Translations under genes and position numbers: made by a program
Part shown: one piece after another, positions 9,189 to 19,515 of the stretch
How positions within the stretch are numbered: the first letter of the stretch is position 1
Layout: each line of letters begins with the position of its first letter
The notes under the pieces: model-generated
The model's input: only the letters and a program-made list of their open reading frames with translations
What the model was told of the DNA's origin: nothing
Databases searched by the model: none
From: Archaeoglobus profundus DSM 5631
GTDB taxonomy: Archaea; Halobacteriota; Archaeoglobi; Archaeoglobales; Archaeoglobaceae
Direction: 5' to 3'
Assembly: GCF_000025285.1 (NCBI RefSeq)
Contig: NC_013741.1
Span: forward strand, 496,001 to 560,000
Length of the DNA: 64,000 nucleotides

Positions 9189-9227
9189 ATGGAGAAAATT
9201 TTAATTCAATTACCGAAACGGTTGGTC

Positions 9228-10499
9228 ATGAAACTAGAAAAGTCTAAGGCTCTTTACGAAGAGGCTGTAAAACTCCTTCCCGGTGGTGTAAGCAGTCCAG
9301 TTAGGGCAATAAAGCCCTTTCCTTTCTACACGGCTAAGGCTGAAGGCTCCAAGATTTACGATGTCGATGGAAATTGTTACATCGATTACTGCCTTGCTTA
9401 CGGCCCTCTAATACTTGGACATGCAAATCCAGTAGTTAAATCTGCATTGATGGAGCAGTTGGAGAAAGGATGGCTTTACGGAACGCCGATAGAACTTGAA
9501 GTGAAGTATGCCAAGCTTATAACAAAGCTATACAAGAGCATAGAAATGCTGAGGTTTGTAAATACCGGTAGTGAGGCTACTATGAGTGCAATAAGGCTCG
9601 CAAGGGGATTTACTGGAAGAAATAAGATTTTGAAGATAGAGGGCAGTTTTCACGGTTCGCACGATGCTGTTCTAGTTAAGGCTGGGAGCGGTGCAACTAC
9701 GCATGGAATTCCCAATTCGGCTGGAGTACCGCCCGACTTTGTTAAGCATACACTTCAAGTTCCCTTCAACGATGTTGAGGCTTTAGCTGAAGTTGTTGAG
9801 AAAAATAGGGACGATTTGGCATGCGTTATAATGGAACCAGTAATGGGCAACTCTTCGCTCATAATCCCCGAAGAAGGCTATTTAAAGGAGGTTAGAAAGA
9901 TCACTGCGGAAAACGATGTCCTATTAATATTCGATGAGGTCATAACGGGATTCAGATTGGCATTGGGTGGTGCTCAGGAGTTTTATGGAATTGAAGCGGA
10001 TTTAACGACATTGGGCAAAATAGCCGGAGGAGGACTACCGATAGGGATATTCGGTGGAAGGAGAGAGATTATGGAGCATGTTGCACCTTCGGGCAATGTC
10101 TATCAAGCCGGAACATTCAGCGGAAACCCCTTAAGCTTGACGGCTGGTTACACGACCGTGAAATTCATGATTGAGAATAAGGTCATCGATGTCGTGAACA
10201 GAACTACTGAAGAACTTGTTAAAGGCTTGAAGGATCAGATAGAAGATTCCAATGCAAATCTTGAAATCGATAGCATTGCATCGATGTTCTGCGTATACTT
10301 TGGCAGAAAGCCCAAGAATTATGCAGATGCTCTAAAACTTGATAAAGACAGATACATGAAATTCTTCTGGAAGATGCTCGAAAATGATGTATTCTTCCCA
10401 CCCTCCCAGTTCGAGACGTGCTTTGTGAGCTACGCTCATACAAAAGAGGATGTTGAAAAGACCATCGAAGCTTTCGGCTTATGTCTGAGAGAGTTGTAG
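9228..10499 (+). CDS. hemL: glutamate-1-semialdehyde 2,1-aminomutase
   Basis: A PLP-dependent class III aminotransferase that makes 5-aminolevulinate, the C5 route to tetrapyrroles. It shows the family N-terminus ([19 protein letters not shown]), the SFHGSHDA loop, FDEVITGFR and the PLP lysine in [14 protein letters not shown]. The ATG at 9228 is chosen because the family starts with this sequence; an in-frame ATG at 9189 would add 13 atypical residues and abuts the mannosidase stop. The 3' end overlaps hemC by 19 bases, tying it to the tetrapyrrole genes downstream. Confidence 0.93.
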   Translation: MKLEKSKALYEEAVKLLPGGVSSPVRAIKPFPFYTAKAEGSKIYDVDGNCYIDYCLAYGPLILGHANPVVKSALMEQLEKGWLYGTPIELEVKYAKLITKLYKSIEMLRFVNTGSEATMSAIRLARGFTGRNKILKIEGSFHGSHDAVLVKAGSGATTHGIPNSAGVPPDFVKHTLQVPFNDVEALAEVVEKNRDDLACVIMEPVMGNSSLIIPEEGYLKEVRKITAENDVLLIFDEVITGFRLALGGAQEFYGIEADLTTLGKIAGGGLPIGIFGGRREIMEHVAPSGNVYQAGTFSGNPLSLTAGYTTVKFMIENKVIDVVNRTTEELVKGLKDQIEDSNANLEIDSIASMFCVYFGRKPKNYADALKLDKDRYMKFFWKMLENDVFFPPSQFETCFVSYAHTKEDVEKTIEAFGLCLREL

Positions 10500-11359
10500 T
10501 TGGGACGAGAGGAAGCAAGCTAGCTTTAGCTCAGACATCAAAGGTAGTGGAAAGGCTGAAAGAAGAAGGCTATAGCGTTGAAATCAGGATTATCAAAAGC
10601 ACGGGAGACATAATGAAAGACAAACCGCTCTACGAATTCAAAGGCTCTGGAGCTTTCGTCAGAGCATTGGAGCACGCTTTAGTTAGAGGTGAGATAGATG
10701 TGGCAGTTCACAGCTATAAAGACATTCCCAGCAACATGCTCGAAGGAGTTACGGTTTCAGCCGTTTTGGAGAGAGATTCTCCTTACGATGCTTTCATTGC
10801 AAGGAATGGAGAAAGCTTAGAGGAGATAAAGCCGAATGCTGTAATAGGGACATCAAGCCTAAGGAGAAGGGCACAGCTCAAGCTTTACAGATCCGATCTA
10901 AGATTTGAAAACTTGAGAGGGAATGTCGATACAAGGTTGAGAAAGCTGAGAGAGGGATTATACGATGCGATAGTATTGGCTGAGGCTGGCATTCAAAGGC
11001 TCGGTTTGAATGTTAAGTATCAGAGGCTACCTATTGAGAGATTCGTGCCACCAGCTAATCAGGGGATAATTGCAGTTCAAACGAGAGTTGGAGAAGAGGA
11101 TCTTGTAAAGTTCATGAATCACGAAGAAACTTGGATTGAGGCTGAAGTTGAGAGGATAGTCATGAAGACATTGGGAGTTGGATGCGCAATTCCAGCTGGA
11201 ATTTATGCGGAATGCAGAGGCAAAGTTAGGCTTATTGTACAAGTCATAAGGGATGGCAGAGAATTTAAGGTTATTGAGGAGCTTAGCAGGGAGAGCGCAA
11301 TCGAAGAGGCGAGGGAGATAGCTGAGAATTTTAGAGAGGAGGTAGGTTTAAGGGCATGA
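10481..11359 (+). CDS. hemC: hydroxymethylbilane synthase (porphobilinogen deaminase)
   Basis: A 292-residue enzyme that polymerises four porphobilinogens into hydroxymethylbilane. Diagnostic segments are [12 protein letters not shown] at the N-terminus, [19 protein letters not shown], and GVGCAIPAG, which carries the cysteine that binds the dipyrromethane cofactor. It overlaps hemL at its start and cobA by 4 bases at its end, so translation is likely coupled along hemL-hemC-cobA. Confidence 0.95.
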   Translation: MSERVVVGTRGSKLALAQTSKVVERLKEEGYSVEIRIIKSTGDIMKDKPLYEFKGSGAFVRALEHALVRGEIDVAVHSYKDIPSNMLEGVTVSAVLERDSPYDAFIARNGESLEEIKPNAVIGTSSLRRRAQLKLYRSDLRFENLRGNVDTRLRKLREGLYDAIVLAEAGIQRLGLNVKYQRLPIERFVPPANQGIIAVQTRVGEEDLVKFMNHEETWIEAEVERIVMKTLGVGCAIPAGIYAECRGKVRLIVQVIRDGREFKVIEELSRESAIEEAREIAENFREEVGLRA

Positions 11360-12126
11360 CGGGCAAGGTTTACATCGTTGGAGCTGGTCCAGGAGACCCG
11401 GATCTTTTAACTGTAAAGGCTCTGAAAGTTTTGAGGGAAGCTGACGTAATTCTGTACGACGAGCTTATCGGAGATGAGATTAGAGAATTGCTCAGATCGT
11501 TGAAAGCCGAGCTTGTTGATGTTGGAAAGAGGGCTGGAAAGCACAAGATGAAACAGAATGAAATAAACGAGCTTATGGTTAAGCTTGCAAGGGAAGGAAA
11601 GATCGTTGTAAGACTAAAGGGTGGAGATCCGTTCGTTTTTGGAAGGGGTGGAGAGGAGGCTGAATACTTGGCTAAGCATGGAATACCGTTTGAGATCGTT
11701 CCGGGTATAACTTCGGCGATAGCGGTTCCAGCTTATGCGGGAATTCCTATAACTCACAGGGAATTTGATCCTGCGGTAGTTTTCATAACTGGAAGGGAGT
11801 GGAAGGAAAGGCTGAATTGGAAGGCTTTAGCAGAGTTAAACGCAACAATAGTAGTTTTGATGGGTGTTTCAAATTTGGAGAAGATCGTTAAGAAGCTCTT
11901 GGAGAACGGCAAAAACCCTAAAACGCCAGTTGCAATAATCGAAAGAGGTTGTACACTACGGCAGAGAGTTGTTATCTCCAATTTGGAAAACGTTGTCGAT
12001 GTTGCAAGGAGAGAAGGTGTTAAAGCGCCTGCCGTAATCGTTATAGGAGATGTAGTTAGACTTAGAGAGAAACTCGCAAAGTTTTTACAAAACTTGGGAA
12101 ATTTTGACCATGCAGAAGGTAATTAA
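11356..12126 (+). CDS. cobA: uroporphyrinogen-III C-methyltransferase
   Basis: A 256-residue SUMT that methylates uroporphyrinogen III at C2 and C7 to precorrin-2 using S-adenosylmethionine. It shows the VYIVGAGPGDPDLLT start, YDELI, the LKGGDPFVFGRGGEE motif and the GITSAIAVPAYAGIPITHR motif. Precorrin-2 feeds siroheme, needed by dissimilatory sulfite reductase, and cobalamin. This gives a rationale for its coupling to hemC. hemD and the siroheme dehydrogenase are not in this cluster. Confidence 0.94.
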   Translation: MTGKVYIVGAGPGDPDLLTVKALKVLREADVILYDELIGDEIRELLRSLKAELVDVGKRAGKHKMKQNEINELMVKLAREGKIVVRLKGGDPFVFGRGGEEAEYLAKHGIPFEIVPGITSAIAVPAYAGIPITHREFDPAVVFITGREWKERLNWKALAELNATIVVLMGVSNLEKIVKKLLENGKNPKTPVAIIERGCTLRQRVVISNLENVVDVARREGVKAPAVIVIGDVVRLREKLAKFLQNLGNFDHAEGN

Positions 12127-12655
12127 CGAAATGATAAAGATCGGAAGGAAGTTGGGTCAGTTTAGGCTTGTAGATGGTGCTAGCGGGAACATGAGTTGTA
12201 GAATTGGAGATTTCATGCTCATTACAAGAAGTGGGTCAATTTTGGATGATCTAACTCCTCAAGATTTCGTTTACGTCAAGATTGGAGAATTTTGCAAGGG
12301 TATTTCGAGTGATTGGAAAGTTCACAAAGCGATTTACGAGAAAACGGATTACAAAGCAGTTTTACACTGTCACGGCGTTTACAACGTAGTTCTTTCACTT
12401 ATTCATGATGAAATCGTTCCAAGAGATTTGGAGGGAGGTATTTTTCTCAAGAAGGTGAGGGTTGTTGAAGGAGAATTTGGAAGTGACGAAGTTGCTGAGG
12501 CTATCGCAGATGAAATTGCAAGGAATGGTATAGCTATTCACAAGGGGCACGGAATATATTCCGCTGGCAAAGACATGATTGAGGCTTTTAACAAAGCCTG
12601 CTACTTGGAGCACTCATGCGAAATTCTGTATAGGCTAAAGGTGTTGAAGCGTTGA
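12110..12655 (+). CDS. class II aldolase/adducin-family protein (FucA-like)
   Basis: About 181 residues. Zinc-binding histidines appear in LHCHGVYN and HKGHGIYSAG, with the GNMSCR and TRSGS phosphate-binding segments, as in fuculose-phosphate aldolase and ribulose-5-phosphate epimerase relatives. The usual SSEW catalytic glutamate position reads SSDW here, so the exact reaction is open. ATG at 12110 is preferred over a TTG two codons upstream; the gene overlaps the cobA end by 17 bases. Physiological substrate unknown. Confidence 0.8.
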   Translation: MQKVINEMIKIGRKLGQFRLVDGASGNMSCRIGDFMLITRSGSILDDLTPQDFVYVKIGEFCKGISSDWKVHKAIYEKTDYKAVLHCHGVYNVVLSLIHDEIVPRDLEGGIFLKKVRVVEGEFGSDEVAEAIADEIARNGIAIHKGHGIYSAGKDMIEAFNKACYLEHSCEILYRLKVLKR

Positions 12656-13887
12656 GCTTAAGTGAAGGGTATATCCAAGATCTGAGTTTCGGTCTCATGA
12701 TAGTTGCAATTGCGAGAGCCAAGAAAGATGCAAAAGCCTTAAAGCATGCTCTGAATTGTGAAGTGCTGAGTTTGGGTGGTATAAGGAGTCTTGAGTCTGT
12801 AGATTTCTCGATTTTTAGGGATAAAATTCCGATATTCTTCTTCGGTAAGGATGAGGTTGATTTAGCTCTTGAGGCTGAACGAATGATAAAAGAGGTTACG
12901 CCGATATATCAGATCGTTGTTTTGAGTAAGAAAGCCGTAAGAAACACAAGGATGGAGGAAATCAGAGAGAAGTTTGAAATGGCTAAAGCTAAGATAAGGC
13001 TTGGAGTCAAATTCGACAAGGTTTTCGTGTTCTCTCCTAAGAACGAGTTTGGAATTGAAATTCATCCAGATTACGACTCCTATTTCATAATCGGGAAAGG
13101 TTTCATCGAGAACATGAGGAAAATAGGTGTCGATGTTGAAGAGGGAAATTTGATACTCAGAAAGCTCTACAACGAGGAAAACGTCTATGTGCCTGAGCTT
13201 AAGGCTATTGTCAGTAAAAGGATAGGTGAAAAGGTTCGTGTGAACTACTTGAGCGATGTAGAACCAAAGAAGATGCCTATTGACAAAACAATTGAGAAAA
13301 ACAGGATGTTTCTAGAGGTTATGGAACGAATCTCGATCAAATTTATAAGAGAGCACGCAAACAATGTTGCTGTTCCCTTCAGCGGTGGTAAAGATAGCTT
13401 AGCCTGCCTAATTTTGGCTAAAAAGGCTTTGGGCGATGTTAAGGCAATCTACATCAAAACAAACTACGAGATGCCTTACACTGAGGAATACATTGAAAGG
13501 GTTTGCAAAAGGTTGGGAGTTGATTTAATAGTTGAAAGCGTTAAATTCGATGTTGAGAAGTATGGAATGCCAACACATCAAAACAGGTGGTGCACCAAGC
13601 TGAAGATGGAGGCTTTGGAAAGGGTAGTGAAATCGGAAGAAGTAAAAACTTTGATTGTTGGCGATAGGGATGCCGAGAGTAGAGTTAGGAGAGAAAGACC
13701 AGTAGTTTTTGAGAGAATAGCAAAGGAGATTTTTCCAATAAAGTATTGGAGCGGAGCCATGGTGCAGCTATACATACTCATGAATGGTTTAGATCTGCAC
13801 CCGTTGTATTACAAGGGATTTTACCGCTTAGGATGCACAATCTGCCCTTCACTCAGCGAATGGGAGAAGAATTTACTTGAGTCATGA
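12652..13887 (+). CDS. PAPS reductase/ATP pyrophosphatase-family protein
   Basis: A 411-residue protein with an N-terminal domain of about 230 residues and a C-terminal PP-loop domain. The PP-loop is FSGGKDSLACL (about 243-253); downstream cysteines lie in NRWCTKLK and LGCTICPS, as in archaeal phosphoadenosine-phosphosulfate-reductase-like proteins. The start is TTG at 12652, overlapping the aldolase stop, with AGGTG a few bases upstream. The family includes sulfonucleotide reductases and thiolation enzymes, so the reaction is uncertain; the cysteines suggest sulfur or Fe-S chemistry. Confidence 0.7.
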   Translation: MSLSEGYIQDLSFGLMIVAIARAKKDAKALKHALNCEVLSLGGIRSLESVDFSIFRDKIPIFFFGKDEVDLALEAERMIKEVTPIYQIVVLSKKAVRNTRMEEIREKFEMAKAKIRLGVKFDKVFVFSPKNEFGIEIHPDYDSYFIIGKGFIENMRKIGVDVEEGNLILRKLYNEENVYVPELKAIVSKRIGEKVRVNYLSDVEPKKMPIDKTIEKNRMFLEVMERISIKFIREHANNVAVPFSGGKDSLACLILAKKALGDVKAIYIKTNYEMPYTEEYIERVCKRLGVDLIVESVKFDVEKYGMPTHQNRWCTKLKMEALERVVKSEEVKTLIVGDRDAESRVRRERPVVFERIAKEIFPIKYWSGAMVQLYILMNGLDLHPLYYKGFYRLGCTICPSLSEWEKNLLES

Positions 13888-13908
13888 ATGTATTTTCCAT
13901 GCGGTCAC

Positions 13909-14502
13909 TTATTTTTTTAGCACGGGTATCAGATCGCTTCTACCTATTTCAATTAGCCTTCTCTTTATCGCCTCTCTAAGGTTGTTTATCTTCCCTTCCT
14001 TCGCGGAAATAGGATATATCACGTGAGTCCAATCCTTCCAAGGTGGAGTCATTCCAAGCTTTAAGGCAATTGCATCCAAAACTTCATTAGGGTTATCGAC
14101 TTTATCCATCTTGTTAACAGCCAAAAACACCTTTGAGCAAACTTCGTTCAAGAATTCGAACATCTCAACTTCAACTGGTATGTAACCTCTTCTTTCCCAT
14201 CTTTCGGCAATTTCCAAAAAAGATTTTCCATCTACGACTTGAACAGCTAAAATTATTCTTTCGGCATTTTTCTCAATATACTCAACTATAAAGTCCTTAA
14301 CTCTCTCGTTGAATTCCTTGTCAACTCCAGAGATGTAGCCAAATCCGGGTAAATCTGTAACTAGGAGGTCTTTAAACTTGATCTGATTGGGCTTTATCGT
14401 AGTTCCCGGTCTCTTTCCCCTTCTAACTTTGACACCAAAAAGCTGCGAAAAAAGTGTTGATTTACCAACGTTTGATCTTCCAGCAAAGACTATTTCGATC
14501 AT
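13909..14502 (-). CDS. engB: EngB/YihA-type GTPase
   Basis: A 197-residue TRAFAC GTPase. It shows GRSNVGKST (G1, residues 8-16), an RPGTT switch I, DLPGFGY (G3), NKMDK (G4) and an SAKEG-like G5. EngB proteins act in assembly of the large ribosomal subunit in bacteria; the archaeal role is assumed similar. It overlaps the Sec61-beta gene end by 4 bases on the leftward strand and converges on the PAPS-reductase-like gene, whose stop is about 20 bases away. Confidence 0.85.
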   Translation of the reverse strand: MIEIVFAGRSNVGKSTLFSQLFGVKVRRGKRPGTTIKPNQIKFKDLLVTDLPGFGYISGVDKEFNERVKDFIVEYIEKNAERIILAVQVVDGKSFLEIAERWERRGYIPVEVEMFEFLNEVCSKVFLAVNKMDKVDNPNEVLDAIALKLGMTPPWKDWTHVIYPISAKEGKINNLREAIKRRLIEIGRSDLIPVLKK

Positions 14503-14678
14503 TTAGGCCAGAGACCGTAGTAAGCGTTCAATATTATTACGAGAACACCTACAGTTAAACCGAATGCCAGAACACTCTTGGGACTGATTCTAATCTGCGT
14601 CTTCTCTTCTTCAAAGTACCTCATTATTCCAGCTGAGGACATCAACGGTGGTGTCTTCACCTTCTCTCTCTTAGCCAT
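14499..14678 (-). CDS. secG: preprotein translocase subunit Sec61-beta/SecG
   Basis: A 59-residue protein starting at ATG 14678 (a longer frame to 14699 lacks family resemblance). It has a basic N-terminus, the conserved MSSAGIMRYFEEE segment, and one C-terminal membrane helix (about residues 36-54), the layout of archaeal Sec61-beta. It is the small non-essential subunit of the SecYE translocon. Adjacent to engB, with which it shares a 4-base overlap. Confidence 0.88.
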   Translation of the reverse strand: MAKREKVKTPPLMSSAGIMRYFEEEKTQIRISPKSVLAFGLTVGVLVIILNAYYGLWPK

Positions 14679-14708
14679 GAGCGAAGATCTTTGGAACAAT
14701 ATTTAACA

Positions 14709-15251
14709 CTATCGCCTCCTCGATTCTTTGTGAATCAAAGCTGAAGCAACGAGATGAGCTATCCTTAAAGGCTCAGGTATTTTTCCCTTTCGTATCGTAA
14801 GCTTCAGAATTTTTTCAGCAAATTCTAAATCGCATCCCTTCAGCTGAACCAAAACCTTTCTAACCTTTCTAATCTCTCCAGCCTTTTTTACCAATTCTAT
14901 CCTTCTTTCGAACCCTTCAAGGTTTCTTAGAGCCCTTTCTATTCTCTCAAAGTCTGGATATCTTTCCAAAATCACTATCACGGGGATCCCAAGGTTTTCG
15001 TATATGAATTCCAAATCGGCAACGTTAAATCCAGCAAAGGTTATTCCACTCAAAAGCACACATTTGATCTGCTTGTAGAACTTAGAGTTTGAGATTAACT
15101 CAACTATCTTTTCGCTAACATCCCAACCGTCAACTTCGATTCTGTCAATTAAAAAACCCTCAACATAATCCTTACAGGTTACACAGCCGACTATGTAAGC
15201 TAAATTGTCTTTAAAGCTGTCGTCAAAGCCCACAACCCTCCAGAGCTTCAC
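14709..15251 (-). CDS. DUF99-family protein
   Basis: A 180-residue protein with the DUF99 start (VVGFDDSF...NLAYIVG) and the LLSGITFAGFNVAD segment. DUF99 proteins are widespread in Euryarchaeota and have been suggested to share an endonuclease V-like RNase H fold, but no activity is established. It sits upstream of Sec61-beta on the same strand with about 30 bases between. Confidence 0.75.
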   Translation of the reverse strand: MKLWRVVGFDDSFKDNLAYIVGCVTCKDYVEGFLIDRIEVDGWDVSEKIVELISNSKFYKQIKCVLLSGITFAGFNVADLEFIYENLGIPVIVILERYPDFERIERALRNLEGFERRIELVKKAGEIRKVRKVLVQLKGCDLEFAEKILKLTIRKGKIPEPLRIAHLVASALIHKESRRR

Positions 15252-15275
15252 GATTTTAGTAGCATAATCAAAAAA

Positions 15276-15578
15276 TTAGCTTATCGAAATCGAGAAAATG
15301 TAGTAAGCCAAGACACCAAATATTATCGAAACTCCCAAGTTTTTTGATTTGGCGTAAGATGCGTAGACAATTGTAAGTGATATCAATCCTATCGTTAAAT
15401 CTCTCGGATTTATCGGAAAGCTGACGAAAGATGTTACGAATAGAGCGGAGATTAGGGCTGTAGAGGAGTATGAAAGCCATTCACTCCACTTTTCAAGATT
15501 TAACTTGTCTCTAAATAAGAGCGGTAGTAACCTTGTCAGATATGTTCCAATCGCAACAGTAACAATTATTTCGATCAT
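15276..15578 (-). CDS. azlD: AzlD-family branched-chain amino acid transport subunit
   Basis: A 100-residue, three- to four-helix membrane protein starting at ATG 15578; the frame upstream of this is only the shadow of azlC. It has the TYLTRLLPLLF start typical of AzlD. With AzlC it forms a predicted branched-chain amino acid exporter. The start overlaps the azlC stop by four bases. Confidence 0.8.
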   Translation of the reverse strand: MIEIIVTVAIGTYLTRLLPLLFRDKLNLEKWSEWLSYSSTALISALFVTSFVSFPINPRDLTIGLISLTIVYASYAKSKNLGVSIIFGVLAYYIFSISIS

Positions 15579-16210
15579 TCTAAGCACCTCCTGAGAGTTG
15601 AGGTTACAAAGGGACTTACTATACCGGCAAGGAGTATGCCAAAGGATGTGTATCCCAAGATGTGAAGAATTAAGGCGATTAGGCCTCCGAAGATGGCCGA
15701 AATAAGATTCCAACTTCTGTTTGGAATTAGGAGTATAAAGAAGAGTGCTGGGAATGCGAAGACAAGCGATCTGTGTAGAGCTTCATTGGAAACTATGAAA
15801 GTTCCTCCCAAAACGCCGACAACAGTTCCAGACACCCATGCGGAATATGCAATTAAGGCCAAGCCCCATATGAATCTCTCATTATCCCCCTTAAATGACA
15901 TCGCAAATACCTCATCTGTCAAACCAAAGGCTGTTATGAAGGGTTTGCTTATTTTGATCCTCTTGGAAAGTATACAGCCGTATATCAGATGCCTTAGGTT
16001 GAGAAGAATTGGAACGATCGTTGCGTTGATTGGAGAATCTATGAGCGTTGCCAAGGCGAATTGAGCGGAGCCAGCGAAAATTAGAAGTGAAGCGAGAACT
16101 GCCTCGTAATCTTTCAAGCCCATAGCCATTGCTGTCAGTCCGAATGTTACCGCAACGGGGAAGTAGCCGAGCGCTATAGGTATTCCAGCTACGATGCCTT
16201 TCTTTATCAT
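15575..16210 (-). CDS. azlC: AzlC-family branched-chain amino acid permease
   Basis: A 211-residue polytopic membrane protein. It shows the AzlC signature near the N-terminus (IPIALGYFPVAVTFGLTA, about 10-27) and the FAGSAQFA segment, followed by LNLRHLIYG and DEVFA motifs. It pairs with AzlD immediately downstream. In bacteria AzlCD exports branched-chain amino acids or analogues; the substrate here is not shown by the sequence. Confidence 0.85.
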   Translation of the reverse strand: MIKKGIVAGIPIALGYFPVAVTFGLTAMAMGLKDYEAVLASLLIFAGSAQFALATLIDSPINATIVPILLNLRHLIYGCILSKRIKISKPFITAFGLTDEVFAMSFKGDNERFIWGLALIAYSAWVSGTVVGVLGGTFIVSNEALHRSLVFAFPALFFILLIPNRSWNLISAIFGGLIALILHILGYTSFGILLAGIVSPFVTSTLRRCLE

Positions 16211-16306
16211 TGCCTATCTCGAAGTTCGAGGGCACATATCTTTTTTTGAAGAAAAGCTTAAAAGACGAATGAGACTAAGATCGACACAATTTTCCACGGT
16301 GATAGT

Positions 16307-16870
16307 ATGTATGCAAGGGTAAAGGTTAGGGATGTAGTCAGAGTTCCCCCGAACAGGCTTAACGAGGATCTGGAGGAGGTTATTCACGATTTACTCTGGG
16401 AACAGTTCGAAGGGAAGTTGGATACAGAGTATGGCATGGTTATTGGAATTGAAAGCGTTGATAGCATTGGTGAGGGAAAAATCGTTGAGGGAGACGGAGG
16501 AGTTTACTTTGACGTGGAATTCACAGCTTTGACGTTCAAGCCACTCCTTCAGGAGGTTGTTGAAGGCGAAGTTGTTGAAGTTGTGGAATTCGGAGCATTC
16601 GTTTCCATAGGTCCTTTGGATGCCTTACTGCACAGGAGTCAGATCATGGATGACTACATAGTTTACGATGAGAAGAATGAGAGATTGATAGGGAAAGAAA
16701 CGAAGAGAACTATAGAGAAGGGAGACTTGGTTAGAGCGAGGATAGTTGCTCTGAGCCTTAAGGAGAAAGATCCATCGAAGAGCAAGATCGGTTTAACTAT
16801 GAGACAGCCTTGGTTGGGGAAGCTTGAGTGGATTGAAGAGGAAATAAAGAAGAGGGGTGAGCATGGCTGA
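16307..16870 (+). CDS. rpo7: RNA polymerase subunit Rpo7 (RpoE1)
   Basis: A 187-residue homologue of eukaryotic RPB7. It has the N-terminal tip domain (MYARVKVRDVVRVPP...) and a C-terminal S1/OB domain (GEVVEVVEFGAFVSIGPLDALLH). Rpo7 forms the polymerase stalk with Rpo4 and helps open the promoter and bind RNA. It starts the conserved euryarchaeal block rpo7-spt4-dephospho-CoA kinase-rps24e-rps27ae-kae1. Confidence 0.95.
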   Translation: MYARVKVRDVVRVPPNRLNEDLEEVIHDLLWEQFEGKLDTEYGMVIGIESVDSIGEGKIVEGDGGVYFDVEFTALTFKPLLQEVVEGEVVEVVEFGAFVSIGPLDALLHRSQIMDDYIVYDEKNERLIGKETKRTIEKGDLVRARIVALSLKEKDPSKSKIGLTMRQPWLGKLEWIEEEIKKRGEHG

Positions 16871-17051
16871 GCTGGCTTGCAAGCGCTGTAAGTTTATAAA
16901 TGTGGATACGGAAGTTTGCGTAAACTGCGGAAGTACCGAATTAACAAAGGAGTGGTACGGATACTTGATAATAATTGATCCTGAGAAGAGCGAGATAGCG
17001 AAGAAGCTTGGAATAACAAAGCCGGGTAAATACGCGTTGCAAGTGGAATAA
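16863..17051 (+). CDS. spt4: transcription elongation factor Spt4 (RpoE2)
   Basis: A 62-residue zinc protein: CKRC near the N-terminus and CVNC about ten residues later form the zinc knuckle. It partners Spt5 to make the polymerase processive. ATG 16863 is chosen over the GTG at 16857 because GGGGTG lies at the right distance upstream. It overlaps rpo7 by 8 bases and shares TAATG with the next gene. Confidence 0.92.
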   Translation: MAELACKRCKFINVDTEVCVNCGSTELTKEWYGYLIIIDPEKSEIAKKLGITKPGKYALQVE

Positions 17052-17623
17052 TGTTAAAGCTGACAGAAGAAGTAAGAGCTTTCGCGAAGAAGCCTTTTGG
17101 ACTACTTTATAGGGGAGAGGGAGTTGATGTCGTCAAAAGAGTTCTGAAGGGAGACGAATTTCTAGTTTGTGTTGGCGATATAGTTTCTCTAACAACTCTC
17201 AAGGCTGGTTTTAAGCCGAAAATAATAGTTTTTGACGGTAAAAGCATTAGAAGGGAGTTGAATTCTGTTGTTAATAGGATTAGAGATCTTTCAAGAGGAT
17301 ATAAAGAGATCGTTGCTGAGAATCCTGCTGGTTGCATTACTGAGGATTTAGCCGAGAAAGTTTTTGAAGCCGTAAATTCGGCTTTGGAGGGTTTAAACGT
17401 CAGGATATACGTTAGAGGGGAGGAGGATTTAGCAGTAATGCCTTTGGTAGCATTGCTACCGAATGGAGCTGTTATCTTGTACGGACAGCCGAACGAAGGT
17501 GTTGTGAGAGTTGATGTAAACGATGAGAGAAAGATTATAATATTGAGCATGCTTGAAAGGATGGAGAAACATGGAAAGACTTTGGAGAAGATAAGGAGGT
17601 GGTCGAATGGAGGTAGTCGTTGA
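17051..17623 (+). CDS. GTP-dependent dephospho-CoA kinase (DUF359)
   Basis: A 190-residue protein of the former DUF359, shown in archaea to phosphorylate dephospho-CoA with GTP, the last step of coenzyme A synthesis. Conserved stretches are KPFGLLYRGEG, VGDIVSLT, VFDGKS, ENPAGCIT, VRGEEDLAVMPL and LYGQPNEGVV. It is fixed in this position between spt4 and rps24e in many Euryarchaeota, and overlaps rps24e by 17 bases. Confidence 0.9.
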   Translation: MLKLTEEVRAFAKKPFGLLYRGEGVDVVKRVLKGDEFLVCVGDIVSLTTLKAGFKPKIIVFDGKSIRRELNSVVNRIRDLSRGYKEIVAENPAGCITEDLAEKVFEAVNSALEGLNVRIYVRGEEDLAVMPLVALLPNGAVILYGQPNEGVVRVDVNDERKIIILSMLERMEKHGKTLEKIRRWSNGGSR

Positions 17624-17936
17624 AAAGGACAGATACAATCCACTGTTAAAGAGAAGGGAGATACATGCAAGGATAGTATACTGGGGAGAAGGGCCAACAC
17701 CTACGAGACAGGCCGTGAGAGAGAAGTTCGCTGGGCTTTTCAATGCGGAGCTCGATAGAATCGTTGTAGACTACATAAAGCCAGAGTTCGGAAAGCAGGA
17801 AGCTAGGTGCTATGTAAAAATTTACGACACACCCGAAGATTTGAGAGCTATAGAGGACGAACACATAATCAGAAGGAACTTCGGAGAGGAAACTGGGGAG
17901 CAGGGTGAAGGAGGACAGGTTGAACAAGCTGAATGA
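17607..17936 (+). CDS. rps24e: 30S ribosomal protein S24e
   Basis: A 109-residue archaeal/eukaryotic-type small-subunit protein. It starts MEVVVEKDRYNPLLKRREI and contains TPTRQAVREKFAG and YDTPEDLRAIE, all family hallmarks; the last dozen residues are Gly/Glu/Gln rich. A strong GGAGGTGG lies just upstream of the ATG inside the kinase gene. rps27ae follows ten bases after the stop. Confidence 0.95.
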   Translation: MEVVVEKDRYNPLLKRREIHARIVYWGEGPTPTRQAVREKFAGLFNAELDRIVVDYIKPEFGKQEARCYVKIYDTPEDLRAIEDEHIIRRNFGEETGEQGEGGQVEQAE

Positions 17937-17946
17937 GGTGGTGTAA

Positions 17947-18111
17947 ATGGCTAAGGGCGCGGAATGTGTTTCGAAGTATTATGAGATAAAGGGTGATAAG
18001 GTCATAAGAAAGAGGAAGTTCTGTCCGAGATGCGGAGAAGGTGTATTCTTGGCAGAACATAAGGACAGAAGGACATGCGGAAAGTGTGGTTACACTGAGT
18101 TTAAGAAGTGA
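17947..18111 (+). CDS. rps27ae: 30S ribosomal protein S27ae
   Basis: A 54-residue zinc-ribbon ribosomal protein: CPRC and CGKC pairs hold the metal, with a [15 protein letters not shown] lead. In eukaryotes the homologue is fused to ubiquitin; here, as in other archaea, it stands alone. GAGGTGG precedes the ATG. It lies between rps24e and kae1 in the conserved order. Confidence 0.95.
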   Translation: MAKGAECVSKYYEIKGDKVIRKRKFCPRCGEGVFLAEHKDRRTCGKCGYTEFKK

Positions 18112-19101
<990 letters not shown>

Positions 19102-19102
19102 A

Positions 19103-19132
19103 AGTTTTTATTTTCTTAATTTTCTTACTGTG
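19103..19132 (+). terminator. T-rich transcription terminator after kae1
   Basis: Immediately after the kae1 stop there is a run of T-rich sequence (GTTTTTATTTTC, then TTTTCTT) without a stem, the usual form of archaeal intrinsic termination. It separates the housekeeping block from the accessory island. Confidence 0.45.
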
Positions 19133-19139
19133 TGTTGAA

Positions 19140-19440
19140 AGCCATGATATAATTTCTCAATCTGGGGATGTAATCAAGACATTGTTACACATCTGTGCTC
19201 GAAGAATCCCCTAGAGTGGGAGAAGAAGTTTACAAGTTCCAAAACATTTGGGGGCTAAGGAACTTAATGAGATTGCAAAAAGCATTTGACAATTTTACTC
19301 ACGTCTGACAGTGAGGTTACACGTTCGGTCAAAAACACTGTCGAGAAGTTTTTACGTATCTATCTGAGGCATCAATGCAATAGTGATCGATAAAAACCAG
19401 CTCTAATCTCCTTGTAATTTATTGTTTGTAAGGCCAATGT
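19140..19440 (+). pseudogene. possible remnant of a winged-helix regulator gene
   Basis: The gap of about 410 bases between kae1 and the RNA ligase gene has no intact reading frame. Short overlapping stretches in different frames (one with LNEIAKSI ending in a stop near 19290, the next continuing LTSDSEVTRSVKNTVEKFL to about 19360) together resemble an HTH recognition region of MarR type. This suggests a decayed gene broken by frameshifts. The resemblance is weak and could be chance. Confidence 0.25.
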
Positions 19441-19515
19441 ATACTGGGCCATAAAGCTTACATAGATTTTGGAAAGAAACGCTTAAACTTGGTCCAGATT
19501 AAAAACAGCAGGACA

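Noticed and set aside
17107-17700. 197-codon antisense frame over the dephospho-CoA kinase gene
   Set aside because: Ser/Leu/Thr-rich shadow of a well-conserved gene in a conserved block.
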